Of a stretch of DNA of 64,000 bases, positions 31,322-45,496 are shown piece by piece. A model generated the notes under the pieces. The model had not been told where the DNA came from, did not search any database, and worked only from the letters and a program-made list of their open reading frames with translations. A program made the position numbers and the translations under genes. The stretch is from Picochlorum sp. 'celeri' (taxonomy: Eukaryota > Chlorophyta > Trebouxiophyceae), in NCBI GenBank assembly GCA_010909725.1, contig JAACMV010000014.1, forward strand, positions 124,001 to 188,000. Direction: 5' to 3'. The first letter of the stretch is position 1, and every line of letters begins with the position of its first letter.

Positions 31322-34300
31322 ATGTTTGAAGCTCAGATTGTCTATTACTTGAACGAATACCTGGGGACGTATGTCCAAGGTATCGATAGAGACTCTTTGA
31401 AAGTGTCGATATACGCTGGGGATGTCGTGCTGCGGAATTTGCGATTGAAACAGGATGCGCTAGAGGATTTGGATTTACCAGTGTCTGTGGAAGCTGGAAT
31501 GCTGGGAAGTTTGACGCTGAAGGTTCCTTGGAATAATTTGGGGGGGACGCCAGTGGTTGCCGAGGTGAACCAGTTGTATTTGCTTGTCAGGCCTCGATCG
31601 GGGGACAAAGGTCATGGGGTGTCAGAGGATAGTTGGGATATGTTTGATGAAATGTATGAGAAGTCTCGGATGTCGAGGGTGGAGCGAAAGGAGAAGGCAT
31701 GGGTGAAGGGCCTGGAGAGAATGAAGGTGCATGAGGATGGGCGTGGACAGCAAAAAGGTTTCCTCAAGGGCCTTATCGATACTGTGATCGGCAACTTGCA
31801 GATATCGATAAAAAATATTCATATTCGATATGAGGACGGAATCACACGGCCGGGACATGTGTTTTCGTGTGGGTTTACATTGAAACAATTGTCAGCCTTC
31901 ACAGTGGATGGCCAAGGGAACAAGGCGTTTATTGCATCCAAAGTAATGGATGCGCTGAGGAAGTCGCTTGAGTTGGAGCGAATGTCTATTTATTTTGATT
32001 GTGATACAACCATGTGGTCTCCAGTGGAAACATGGGACGGTATGGATACTGATACATGGCGTGAATGGTTCCAGCCTGATATTGAAAAGGACAATCTTGG
32101 CAGGAGGTATGTGCTATGTCCAGTGGATGGGAGGGCGTCGTATACGAGGCGATGGAAAGATATTGATCAGGAAAAAGATGCGGCGACGGATCTCTCAGTA
32201 CATTTGGACACGGTATCTGTTTCTGTGTCAAGGGATCAGTACTGCAATTACTCACTCTTGTTGACAGAGATTTCTCAGTACACTGCTAGGTTGCCATACA
32301 GTGGATTTCGACCTCAGTGTAGACCCGAAGTTGGTATGAAGGCAAGATGCTGGTGGATGTATTTGCTTTATGTTCATAAACAAAATGCCGAGACTAGGAA
32401 ATTCAAATGGGACCAGGTGATTCAAAGTGTCAAGCTACGATCCAAGTATATATCATTGTACAAGGTCATGCTGAAGATGGCGGACTTCAAGTCTAGAAAA
32501 GAGGTCCTAGTTCCGGATGATGTGGAAGCATTGTACCAGAGAGATAAAAAGATTATACATGGGATGGAGAAGGAATTGAGCGAAGTAACCTTGTTGATGT
32601 TTCGTCGAGTGGCACGCTCGGAATATGCAGAAGAGCAAAAGAAGATCGCGGCAGAACAAGCTAAGACGCAACAGAGAGGCTGGATGGGGTGGCTCATGGG
32701 TGCTCCAGCGCAGAATAATAATTCTAATCAGTCTAGTGATGGCGCCGCAAATCTGAGCTCGACAGAATATGAGACTGTCCTTGAGGTGCTGAAGGAGCAG
32801 GAAGAGACGATGAGTCTCAAGTTTGAAACACCGTATACGTTGTTGTCCAAATATGTTGTTCATGTGAGCAGTGTATCTTTGATTTTGGTCGGAGAATCAC
32901 CAGATGATAGAGTGCTTGAAGGTTCCATGCAGAATATAGTCACAGAAGTTGTATCGTACCCTCAGACGATGAGTCTTCGGGTGAATGTTGGTGGCATGGG
33001 TGTCGACTCTCCAAAGGGGCCATTCGTGAAGACTGGAAGGTTTATAGAAAATCAAGAAGAATCTGAGAGTGAAGCACTCGCTGTTTACTTCATTAGTAAG
33101 CCTCAGGACGGGAGGGCTGATGCTATTGTAAATGCAGAATTGGCTCCAAGTTTTGTGTACTATGACCCCAAAGTTGTTGGGAATGTGGTGGACTTTTTCC
33201 AGCCGCCCGAGGAATTTGCCGTCCAAGATTTGGGAGAATTGTCATTGGCAGCTGCGTCACAGGTGGAAAGAGCGAAACAGATTGCAGCAGAGTATGCAGT
33301 TGCTGCATGGTCTGGCAAGCCAAGCCTAGAAATGAGTTTGGTTTTGAATGCTCCAAAAATCTCAATTCCAGCAAAGGGCTCTAGGAAACAGCTTGCTCTC
33401 GATCTCGGATCCTTTATTATTCAATCAGATAATGATATCAAGAAAAGTCTTCCAGAACAGGAAAGAGCACTTTATGAGTGCATCAAGATCAAAGGTAGCA
33501 ACCTTTCTGCATTTATGGCTGGTGATGTCGTGGATTGGGAGAGGCAAGAGAGCTTTAGTTCCAGGGCGTCATTGCTGGATCAATGCGCGCTTGATATGTC
33601 ACTCCACATTGCTCGATACGCGGATGCTGAATACCCGATGATCAGAATTTTGTCATCAATCCCAACCCTGCAATTTGCAATTGGCCCCTCTCTTGTTGGG
33701 CAATTGATGCAGGTTTTGGGTAATATTGCTCCTGAGCGAGAGAATCCTGATACCCTGCAAGAACATTCGGATATAATTGATCATTCATGGCTTGAAAGTG
33801 CAGAATGGAGGAGAAAATGCAAGATTTTACAGTGGGCATCTTTTCAGTCTAATGCATTTTGGAAAGAGTTTGACGTCGTTTTGTATCATTCAACACTGTA
33901 TTGCATTGAAGAAAGTTCGCATGGTGCCATCTCACGGCAGTATACATTGAGAAATAACAGTGTCGTATCGAAAATTCCTGAGGATATTCTCAGCATAAAG
34001 TTCGCCGTGGCAATACATGATTCTCTAGACAATGATTGGAAGGCGATTCTACGGGATGCAGGTTCATGGGTGATGGAGTTCGATGATGAGGAGGATCTAG
34101 ACACATTCGTTGAGGAAATCAACTCAAACTTACATAGAATTCGAGCCCTGGCGTCCGAACTAGATGTTGGAAAGTCGACAGAGGATGAAGAGGAAATCCA
34201 GGCGAGATCAATTGTGTACGTGCGAGCAGAGCTTGAAGAGCTGAAAGTTATTCTTGCTGGCAGAGGACCGCTGTATTATGGTGAATATGACCAAAATGAG

Positions 34301-37300
34301 GAAGTTGATATAATATCTGTGAAAGCTTCTAAGGGTTTATTTGATTTTCATTACGGTCCAGATGAGATGCAGTCTAATATTTCGTTAATGGCATTGGAAA
34401 TAGAGGATCTGATATGTGGGCCATCCTTGGAGGAGAAGTGTCTTGCGACAAGTTGTATAGATGGGACGTCCGCTGATGCTAAAAACCTTGCAGACTTCAG
34501 ACTGACAAAATTGTCTCCCGCAAACCCTTCTTATGATGGGATTCAGACACGGCTGTCGGCAAACTTAGATTCTTTGTACTTTTTCTGCAATCGCCCCACT
34601 ATTGGCTGTCTTATGGCATTTGGATCTGAAGTGGCAATGGCAGTAAGCTCCGAGGGATCTAGTGTAGACATGCCAGTCGAACAGAGCCTTGAAGATGTTG
34701 AAGGTGTTGTAGCAGAAAGTGTTTTGGTGTTTTGCCAAGACCCAGACACAACTTCATTTCTCCTGGATGTGCGACTTCAAAGATTACAGCTTGTCCTCAA
34801 TTATGAGGACTCAAATACGAAATTAGCAGAGGCGGATATTTCAGATTTTACTCTCAAATTTGAGACAGTTTCAGATGGTAGAATGAAAATAGGTTCCAGT
34901 CTTGGCAATTTGAACCTGGTACGTTTTTCTATTGATGCAAGCATACAAAGCATGTCTAATATTTCGTTTTATTGTGCTCAGAATGATCTTACTCTTGGAT
35001 TGAATAGCACCAACTCTCACATATGCGGCTTGCGAGACAACAAAGAGTCTTCTCTCATTTCGATTAACTTTGAGATGTACCCAGCTCATGTGGATAGTGG
35101 ACTAAATTGCCCAGATGGTCTTAGCGTGTCTTATTTGGAAGCTCATTTGAGCAAACTGAGGATTCTTTTCTTGTATAGATTCATTCAGCAATGCATCCAA
35201 TACATTGTGTACATGCTGCAGTTTAGGCCAGAGGAGTTGGTGCTTGAAAATAGCAGAGGCAATGTCCCCAGCTTGCCAGATGAGCGGGCTGTAACCTCAG
35301 AGCAGCCTTTTGCTCTAGTGATGAAATTGTCAATGGATGCGCCGCTGATCATAATGCCTCGCTCTTCGACAAGTAGCAGTGGCGTCAAGGCAGACTTAGG
35401 AACTCTTACACTTGAGAATAGTATCAAGCGTGCAGAGACCGGAGAACTACTAGATGAATCGATCTTGAATCTCTCTGGTGTGACGTTGATGCCTTGCTCC
35501 GGAGACGGGGAAGGTGCTTCACTCATTCAACTTTCTGATGAAGGTTGGACCATACAGTGGCAACGCCCTCTTGGGAAGGTAGATGATAAAGGCATCCCAG
35601 ATTTCGCTTTGGATATTACAATCCCCACTTTACAGGGTCATTTGTCTGATTTGGAGTACCAGAGCGTAACTACAATAGCATCCAGTAATATTAGTGAAGA
35701 AATAGATCTTCCACCTGGTGTGGAATCTATCCATAGGCACATGAATGAGATTGGCCCGGTTTCTTCATTGACGAGTGATTTAGTAGAACATCCTCTCGTT
35801 TCTCCCAGAAAATCTCATGATGGTAAGAAGCCTGAGGGAATCAAGTTCCGATTACATCTATGGATCAAACATCTGCAATTAGACATTTGCAATGAGATCG
35901 GACCAGGCAAGAGAAATGATCTTGGCCAATTGCAGATCAACGATCTCGATGTATTATACACATCATTCGCATGTGATGATACTTTGTTAGAATTGTCATT
36001 GCCCAAACTAGAGGTATCCGATCGGAGGTCCCATGTATCTCTAGAGCAATCACTTGTTATCAGTAGTGGACATCGAGCTTCATTTCTGATGCTCAGGTAT
36101 TTGGCTGATGAGCAGGAAAAAGACTTGAAGATAATACTCCAGAAGCCAATGGTAATTTTGGAGCTTGGATTTTTACTTGAACTTGCAAGATTTTTCGTGC
36201 CTTCGTTCTCATTTGTCAAGTCGGACCCTTTGCCATTTTTCACACATGACTTGGTGCTCAAAGGTAAGTGGTTTCTTCATGGTTAAGCCTCGCATTGCTT
36301 TCAGTCAGTAATATTGTGTCTCTATACAGAAGGAAGTATGAATCTCCCTAATGATATATGGCTTTCTCCAGCTGTGAGAATTCTTGCTGATTCTCAACCT
36401 GCAGAGTATATCATGGATGGACAGGGACATTCCATCTTCTTGCCACCTGTGAAAGACTTGTCAGAAGTTTCACCACTCATCATGGTGGGACCAAACAGCA
36501 TTTTGAAAATGAGGAATGTTAAGATTTATAATTCCGAATCGCTCAATACGTGTCTCAAACTAGGTCCTGGTGCAAAAATTTTGCTCTCAAGAGAAGATGG
36601 CGTCGAGCTTTTTGATACAGCACAGGAGGGCAGGGATGACTCGGAAATTGATCTTGAAAAAGGGTATAGAACTGAAGATAATCCTTCTCAAAAATATAAT
36701 CTCACTATCAGTGCGAGCAATGTGGGGGTCTATCTGCTAAAAGCAGGTGAACCAATCAGTCAGCAGAAATCATGTTCCAACGAGGTCAGCAGTGCAACAG
36801 CTCATACAATCAAGATCCAGGCCGACATATCCGCGCAAATGAATTTTGATGAGCATCAAATGCATGTGAAATCATCTATTGATGGACTAAGGGCCTCGCA
36901 CAACAGAATAAGTAACTTAAAGGAACAGGCTGTCAGCAGATCAAACCTGGAGCTGGCAAGGCATACAAAGCTCAAAGCGAAGAAAGAATCAGATATACTC
37001 CTACCCACGGGCATCAAATTTGATTTCAAGTCGGGAGACAAGGATATTGATATGACTCTGTCTATCTCGGAGGTTCACTATTACATTTCTCCTGGACTCT
37101 TGGAACTGGGGACAAAGTTGTGCAAGGAGGCTTTGGCTCCCTTGCAACAGCCTGGTCCTGATGCCGCTGCTTTTGCAGTTTCAAAATTCCAAAAAGTATG
37201 CACTGTCAAATGCAATGGATCTGAGAAGGTGTACAACGAGGCATTGCTGTTCGAGTCAGAGATGGTCACATTTTGGAAACCAAGTGCTCCAACTGGCTAT

Positions 37301-40300
37301 GCATTTGGAGGGCATGTGATCACCCAAGGAGAGAAGGCACCTTCATTCGAAGTCATGTGTCTAGCTATGAATTCAGGTCTAGTTAAATGCCCTGATAAAT
37401 TCGAATTGCTCTTCTCAAATGATATTATTTGGCTGTGGGGGCCTGTCACAACAGAAGGATTTGCAGCAGTTGGAGTTTTTGTGACAATGGACCCGAATCC
37501 CCCGTCAATCGAGGGAACGTGTTGTGTTGCATGCGATGCTCTTGTGAAGGCACCTTTAGGGGAAAGGATTCGTCTCTGTTCATGCGAAAGTGAAGCAGTG
37601 ATTTCTAATATTGACAATTCGTTTGGCACATTCCTGCAAAGTCAGAGCTCACACATCTTTCCTGTAGACCTTAGATTCCCTGTAGGAGTGACAACCTACG
37701 GTCTTTTCTCTCGTAATTTAAGTTCGACTCTGGAACATGGAAGATCTATTCCTGATCTGCTGGAGCAGTCCAGGAAAATCCAGGATCAGTACATTGTATC
37801 TCAAAAGAAGCAAAATTTGTCTCAATCCCGCAGTGTGATCTCACCACAGACAATGGACTTTAAAAGAATTTGGACAGACAATGGGTCTTTATCGGCATCG
37901 CGTGGCGTTTCTATTTGGAGGCCAATTCCTCCTCCAGGATATGTGATTCTTGGTGATGCTTTTCAAAACGGTTTTGAGCCTCCAAAGTTTGTACACGTCC
38001 TACGAATGGAAGAGAGTTCACTTATCGCGAAAGAAACAAAGCGCTGTGAAAGGCCATTGAAGCTACAGATGATCTGGCACGATGGGAATCCAAAGCACGA
38101 GCATGGGCTATCAATTTGGAAACCAGTACCACCTGAGGGCTATACTGCTGCTGGGCACATCGCACAAATTGGAATGAAAAAGCCCGATGTAGATGTTGTA
38201 TGCGTCCTGAACGAGCTATTGCATATTGCGCCTTCTCCAAGGAAACCTCTTTGGAGTGTAAAAGCGGCTGACCAGAGCGTGAATCCTCTGAGCGTCTGGC
38301 ATGCTGATGAACGGACTGGGTGTTTCTGTGTTGATCCTACAGATCACCTAACTCCGCCAGAAATTTGGGTCTTAAATATGAGTGCATTGGAGCCAAGTGC
38401 ATCCGATGACTCGGGAAAGACGATAAATGCAGTCGTTCGAGTCAAATCAATACAAACGACATTTCTTAATACCATTGGGAGCCCTTTGCTCAAATTCAAT
38501 GTCAGTTCAATTGAGTCAGGTATTCGTGGCTACAGTCAAGAAGTTATTCAATCTTATGGAGGCTTTCAGCCCTCGTTACACACTTACAATTGTTCCTCGG
38601 GACTCTGGGAGCCTGTCATAGAGCCATTTGATGCAATCATAAAAGTTGACTCAAATTTCACCAATCAGGTAAGTCCTTCATCGGCTAAATTATATTCGTC
38701 GCTTTCCATAGAATGGTCTGGTATATTTTGGTTTTTGTTTTATTTCAGAATTCATCAGGAATCGACCCGGGCGTGCATGTTTCAGTAAAGTCATCTACAG
38801 AGATGATTATGAGTACTCTTGCTGTGAAGCAGATGCATTCTTTCGTGTCGGCAATTGAGGAAGCGACCATAGCTCTTCAGGAAGATGTAGTTAACGATGC
38901 GATTTTATCTAACCTTTTCTCAAATGGAAATGGGATTGTCAAATCTCGAATGAGAAACAAACTAGGTGTACCCGTCAACCTTGAAGTTGAAGAGTTAAGC
39001 GGCATGTGCGTCTGATTGTCCCCTTTGTTACTGTCATGCGAAAACTTATGATTCTCTCTTAAACTTTGCAGAAAATCTTATTGCATAGATGTGGAATCAG
39101 ATCTCTCAATAGAAAGACCTGTGCCACAAAAACTGGTGAGAGTAGATGATCCAACAGACAAAACGAATCTACCACCTGCGCTGCTGCTTGTTGATATTCA
39201 CAGTGTGGACTGTCCGATCAAGAATACCCGCCTTTATATCTCTGTGGAATTGAATGGAAGAGATGATTCCTCATGTCTAAGTCCTAAAACAAGAAGTGCT
39301 TTTATTGATGGAGGTGAAATAGTATTTGATGAAAGGCTTGTTCTGTCATTGTCGCAGCAGAATGAAACAGTCAGCGAATGTTTGTTTGAAGTGTGGGATG
39401 CGTTTTCTAATTATGGTAGAGGGTCAGTATTCGCGAAAGGTTACCTAAAATTGCGGGATATTCAGCCGAATGGAAGCCATCATACAATCAGTTTGTCCAA
39501 CAATGGTGGTGCAGTTGGTTCACTCACATGCAAGGTGCAGATACAAACCCATGGGATTTCGAACAGACGCGATGATGCAGCAACAGATTTTCAGGATGCG
39601 GGTAAAATGGCCATCAATATTCCATCTGCAAAAGATTCGAAAGATCTCTGGAGAATCATTCCTGACTTTTCAGAAAGTTTTGAGCAGAACCCAGCTGAAT
39701 CAAAAAGCAGTGCATCAGTCACTTCCATTCAGTTCGGAAATGATCTAATTGTCATAGAAAGCGCCGCAAGACAAGGCTCTTGGAGTGAAATAATTCGGTC
39801 TAATTGCAAATTCCGAAATCAAACTGGCCTGCAGGTATCCTTGGAGTTGGTGTTCGAGAAAAGCCAGGACACAAAATCTTTGGGAATTGTGCAGCCTGGA
39901 AAATCTTTGCCTTTGCCATTATATTGGGATAGATCTGATGTATTGCTCTCGGTAGTACCTGCATCTGATAGTAGTTATAGCTGCATCGTCAATCAGCAAG
40001 GCACAAGCGCAGGCATCTCTCTCTTTGAAATACAGGATGGATGGACAACCTTCATGGAGTGTAGGCCTATTGATCAGAAGGGTGATTCGACATATTTTAG
40101 TGCTTATGCATATTCCAAATCGTTACCTAGATCTCAGAGAAACGATTGGGAAGTAGTTCTCAACCCTCCTCTCGTTCTCCGAAACCATGTTCCTGTGCCC
40201 CTTCATGTGCAGGTGGAGCAAGGAATTGGAGCAGGAAGGCCTCCTTCATTCTCAGGACTCGTGGAAACTGGAGCAAATATACCTATTTATAATGCAGACA

Positions 40301-43300
40301 TTATGGATCAAATTTCATTGAAATTTGAGTCAGAGGAGTATATTTGGCTTGAGAAGGGCCCAGTTCCAGTGGCAGGTGCAAAATGCTCATCCATAAGAGA
40401 TTCTGCTAGACTTTCTCGTCCTGGGCAAGAGATACCTACTGAAATCTTCATCGGTAGAACATCTGTGTTTGGCAATAGGTCTTCAAGTGGTGATTCTTCT
40501 ATTGTCCTAACGCTATTCTCTCCTTTATGGATATTAAACAAAACCAGTTGGGAGATTAGACTGGCTTTACTTCCGACTCTGAATCTTGCAAAGAAGCCCC
40601 GGACAGACTCCAACCTCGCTCAGAAATTTGGTGAAACATCCACGTTTGGATCATTTATTGCGGCTTCAGATGAGATCGACACTGATCAAGTATCTAATGC
40701 CAGAGCAGTGTCGCCAGGGTCTGTAGAACTTCTGAGTTTCCCTGCAGCCTCTCTGCAAGAGTCTTCTGCTGCTGAATCTCCATATGCAGTACGAATGAAG
40801 GTTCAAGGATCTGGGTGGACGGAACCAATCCTCTTTGATGAGGAGTTTGCAAAGAAACACGGTTTTGCTGCAGTTTCATCGAGACCCATGCTGCTATTTT
40901 CAGACTCTCGAGCTCACTCAACAGCATATGGATCAGTTGTTCGATTAGAGATGAGCGAGTTCAAGGAATCCCGGATTTTGCATATTGACACACATATGTT
41001 AATTCAAAACAGATCTTCGGTCGATTTCGAAGGGTTCCAGTGCCGATTGAAAGATCAATCTGCATCAGTTATGGCACAAAAATCAGGAGTAATTGTTCCA
41101 GAAGGTGGCGAGTTAAAGCAAACGCCTGGCAGCTCAGTCTCATCTAATGCTATTCAAACTGATAATCCAATCGCAGGAAAATCATTCGTGAAGATGTCGG
41201 ATGAATCTTTTGATGAAATTATGCATTCAAAGGCCCTTTTTGACCTACCTGCTGATTGCATGTGTAGGCCAGTCAACTTTATCAGGGGACTATATTTCCA
41301 TGCTGTCTGTTTGAGGCAAAAATCTCCTGACACTGCTGAAAATATTGGAATCTGGAGTAGACCGGTGGTTTTCGATGACTCGGGTGAAGGCACAAAGTTT
41401 GTGTTAGTTCCCGTTTTACAAAACAATATGTTGGAAGGCCACAAAATGATTCGGTTGCGCTTCACTATTAGAGGGCCTGGTCTCACGATGATCACAATAG
41501 AAACTGCAGATTGTTATCCTCCTTACGTATTGGAAAATAGGACAGACTTGCATTTACAATACGTGCAACCTGGGTGCAATGATGCACCAATATATGATTT
41601 GCCTGGCTATACTGCAGTGGGTTTTGTGCCAGACTTCTCCACACCTGGTGAAAAGGTTAGAGTCGAACTTTTTAGCGAATCTTTCAAGTCTTACTCAAAG
41701 ATAGTCGAGTTAGATGAGGATAACGATGGTGAAGTTGAAGAATTAAGCGTTTCCAGCACCAAGTCATGCCTTATCAAGACATCTTATGAAAATGCTAGTG
41801 TCCTCACTCCGCTAGGTGACAGGGCAATGTCTGGTGATTCAACTGGATACTCAATTGGGCGTGGAAGTGTGGAAAAGGTGGTGCGAATCGCTTCAGCTAA
41901 AATAGAACTTCTAAGAATGCCACAAAAAAGCTCGGTAGCCCTCAACGAAATATTCTTTTCCTTGGACATCCCAGGCCTCTCAGTATCTATAATTGATGCG
42001 TATCCAAGAGAAATATCTCTTATTACCGTATTGGGCATTCACCTTAAATTTGATCGCCTTCTAATGCCGAACGGTATTGGATCGCAGATTGGATTTGTGG
42101 CAAATTCTCTGCAAGCTGACAACCAAATGCCAGGCACCCTCCTCCCTGTTGCTCTTTGCAGGGCTCTGGCATCTAAGAGTTCAATGCCCTTTATTGAATG
42201 CCGATACTGTACATTCTCGTCAAGAACTAGAGCAGGCGTCTTGCTTCCATTCATTGGGTGTCGGATGCCGAATAAAATTCAGCTGGCGATTGAGGAGAGC
42301 TTGATCTGGCGACTCTACGGTGTGTATGAATCAATAGTAAGCCTTCTACCATCACATACAGAATCTGAAAAGACGACAACTGCTGCTGCTGATGCATTTG
42401 TTCGACTTCGGTTGCTGTCTGTTAGCAGGACAGATTTGTCTGTGAGCTTCCAAAACAATCCACAATCGAGACCGTTGAGCATCCATGACTCATCTCTGGG
42501 GATGATACTCGACCTTGCTGCTTTCAAAGGAGCTAATCTAAGTCTGAAAGGTTTCGAGTTGCAACATCTGAATCTCAGCCAGTCATCTCTGACCCAGCGG
42601 ATCATCGAGGTATGTTTCCATGGAAATGTATGCATTTAATTTACTGTCTTCATCTGCGACATCTGTACATGCAGAGAATCAGAAGTGATCTAATTGGAGC
42701 TGCATTTTCATTGATAAGCACGTTTGGTCTTGTGGGGGGAGCATCTCGTCTCATTGGCTTCCTCGGTGCAAAAGTGGCCAAGTTTGCAGACTCTGGCTCT
42801 GGAAGAAAACACAATTTGTCCGCACCTTCAGAAACAACTCAGCCCAAACAAGCTATCGAGTCGAGCGATTCTTTGAAAACTTCTATGATCAAAGGTTTCA
42901 AGGGTTTGGTAAGCAAGCCTGTGGAAGGAGCCAAGAAAGATGGCTTTGAAGGAGCATTCAAAGGTATGGCCAAAGGCGTTGTAGGAGTCTTTGCAAACCC
43001 GATGAGCACAATGCTTGCAACCTCCTCAGAAGGCTATAACTCAAACTTTGCAAAAGATAGGGCATCTGTCTTGGTTTTGGAGAGAAAGAGACTGCCTAGG
43101 GTGATTAGTACAAGTGGAAGAATAACACCCATGACCAGGCGAGGAACAGACAGAGAGTCAGTACTGGAAGCACTTGGCCAATCATTCTTATGGGCAACCT
43201 GGATAGCGGATCCACTTGTAGACAACATGCCTCTAGAGAGCTACGAAGAGCACTTTGTCTTGCCTAATGGATACGTTCTGCTGTTTACAAGTTCAAGTAT

Positions 43301-44399
43301 CCTTCATATACATTCGCCGTACTTTGCTGAATTGGACGGCGCTGCAGAGATTGGAACTTTGCCAGCTATAGAAATTCCTCCAGGAAACATCAAATGGCGC
43401 ATAATTTGGGAGGATCTTTTGGCTATGGAGCTCCGCTGGAGCGATCCAACATTGCAACCTGATAAACTTGTCATGCATAGGAAGGGAAACTTGCAGTCAG
43501 AACACAGCAGGCAGCAACCTCAGGAGCTATCAAGAGACATTATGTGCTTCCCCAAGACACCTCAGGCGTCTCAAATCAAGTTCATCGCGAGCAAATTGCT
43601 GTCAAAATACTATCAGGACCCACAGAGGCAGGATCACAGATGGGCAATGAGGCATCAGGCAAGGGCAGCTCTGCCCCAAGACAAGGCAGTTGAGGATTTC
43701 CCGCTTCAGATGCCATGCACAGCATTCGAAAAATCCTGGCAAACAAATCCAAGGCGATCTCCTGTCGTGCACTTTTGGAATCCCGTGCCTCCACCGGGCT
43801 ATAAACCTGTTGGGAGTGTGGCAACCTTGGGACCTGAGCAGCCAGTAGCACCTGTGCCATGCTTCAGAGACGACATCACACTCCGAGGAAGGCAAATACT
43901 GGCGACAGATCGTCCTCATGTTGCCTTTCCAGAGGAATATTCTTTGATTTGGAGATTCAATGGTGAGAGACCAGTCACCATGTGGATGCCAGTGCCTCCC
44001 AAAGGGTACAAAGCTATGGGAGCCATCATTCTAAATTCAGCGACGACTCCATCATTGGACGACTACGTTTGTTTACGAGAAGACTTGGTGTCGGAAACCT
44101 CGATATTTGATTCGCCTATATGGACATACGACCCAGACGCCATCCAAGCAGAACTGCAAACATCTTCGCACACAACAGCAAAGGCATCACTCAGCAAATC
44201 CTTCAAATCACTCAAACTGGGAAACAATCAGCAGCAGAGTACTCAACAAGCTGCGCCGAAACATATGTCAGATAAATGGAAAGTATCTGTATGGCAAGTA
44301 GACAATGGTAGATGTATGACACTGTTGGTTGTCCGTGGTCTAAAGAAACCACCCACAAAACTGTCATTCACTCTTACAGGAGTGGATTTCAAAACATAA
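31322..44399 (+). CDS. VPS13: VPS13 bridge-like lipid transfer protein, plant-type with Vps62 segments
   Basis: Five exons: 31322-36263, 36330-38668, 38749-39005, 39072-42609 and 42675-44399. All four introns are 65-80 nt GT-AG and restore phase. Product about 4,266 residues. The start M-F-E-A-Q-I-V-Y-Y-L-N-E-Y-L-G matches the chorein N-terminus that begins the lipid-conducting groove. Repeated Vps62-like units (W-K-P-S-A-P-T-G-Y-A, W-R-P-I-P-P-P-G-Y, W-M-P-V-P-P-K-G-Y) occur in the middle and C-terminal parts, as in plant VPS13 proteins. Central sequence includes the SHR-binding/APT1-like region (about 39.8-42.0 kb). It should move bulk lipid between membranes at contact sites; which contacts cannot be told from sequence. 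Confidence 0.92.
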
Positions 44400-44419
44400 T
44401 GCATGATACATATATATAT

Positions 44420-45267
44420 TTAAGAAGATGCATGTTTCAATCGATCAGCGACATTGTTCCAATTGACGACCTTCCAAATTTCCTTGAGATAATCTGGTCG
44501 AACGTTCTTGTATTGAAGATACTGCATACATTGAAATAAATTGCGAATGATAACCAGTACGATAGTAGACAAGAAATACATAAATATAACGTACGTATGC
44601 ATGCTCCCACACATCAATGCCCAACAACGGAATCAATCCTGTTGTTGCCTGCAGTGGATCTTGGTTGGCTGTTGTTGCCACAACCAACTTGTCACTCTCC
44701 GTATTATATCCCAACCAACCCCATCCAGACCCCTGGACAGCGGCTGTCTTTCCATTAAACTTGCTGATCATCGTATCCAAGGATCCAAAGTCCCTTTCAA
44801 TCATATCCAGCAACTTCCCCTGAGGGGGCTCTGAGCTCCCAGGAGGACACAGCATTTCCCAAAACATGGAATGATTCAAATGCCCTGCGCCCATGGATGC
44901 ATTCCATCAATCAGAAACAACAGTATAATATATACTACTGCACCGCACCTCCTCCATTAAATTTGATCGCAGACTGCAGAGCAATCATCTTGTTCACATC
45001 CCCAGCATGCTCTGCCTCTGCAAGCTGCTCCAAAAAACTGTTCAAATTCGTCACATACGTCTGATGATGTTTCTTATGATGCAGTTCCATAATCTCTGGA
45101 ATAATCACTGGATTCAATGCACTGTAATCATAGGGAAGATCAGGCAGCGTTGCCTTGCCTCTGCTCCCTTGGAGCGTGCTGCTGCTACTGCCAGCGATGA
45201 CAGATGCCTGCTCTGGCAACACACCCACCATTCGCTTGATCGTTGACAAAGAGCTTCGACGAGCCAT
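44420..45267 (-). CDS. SOD2: Mitochondrial Mn-type superoxide dismutase
   Basis: Exons 44949-45267, 44595-44884 and 44420-44521, joined by introns of 64 and 73 nt; total 236 residues. Junctions restore F-N-G-G-G then H-L-N-H-S-M-F-W, and W-E-H-A-Y then [11 protein letters not shown]. The start at 45267 begins a basic, Ser-rich presequence, then mature [11 protein letters not shown]. Metal ligands are in L-H-H-K-K-H-H, H-L-N-H-S, and [14 protein letters not shown] and [11 protein letters not shown] favour Mn over Fe. It dismutates superoxide in the mitochondrial matrix. Its stop lies 20 bp from the VPS13 stop, an almost touching convergent pair. Confidence 0.95.
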
Positions 45268-45496
45268 TCTGATCTGTATCTCTTGAATTAATGACCCTAA
45301 GGAAGATTTAAATATGCACGGATCGCAAGGGATCAAACCCTACCATGACGCTGGAAAGCGTCCAATGCTGGAATCTTCCGGAATTAAATAGATTAAATAA
45401 ACACGACCTCATCCTGACTGTGGATCAGCAGTCGTCAATTCCCAACCAAATTGCTCGTATTTTTATGTAGTAATTTGTTATTACGGATATAGCACA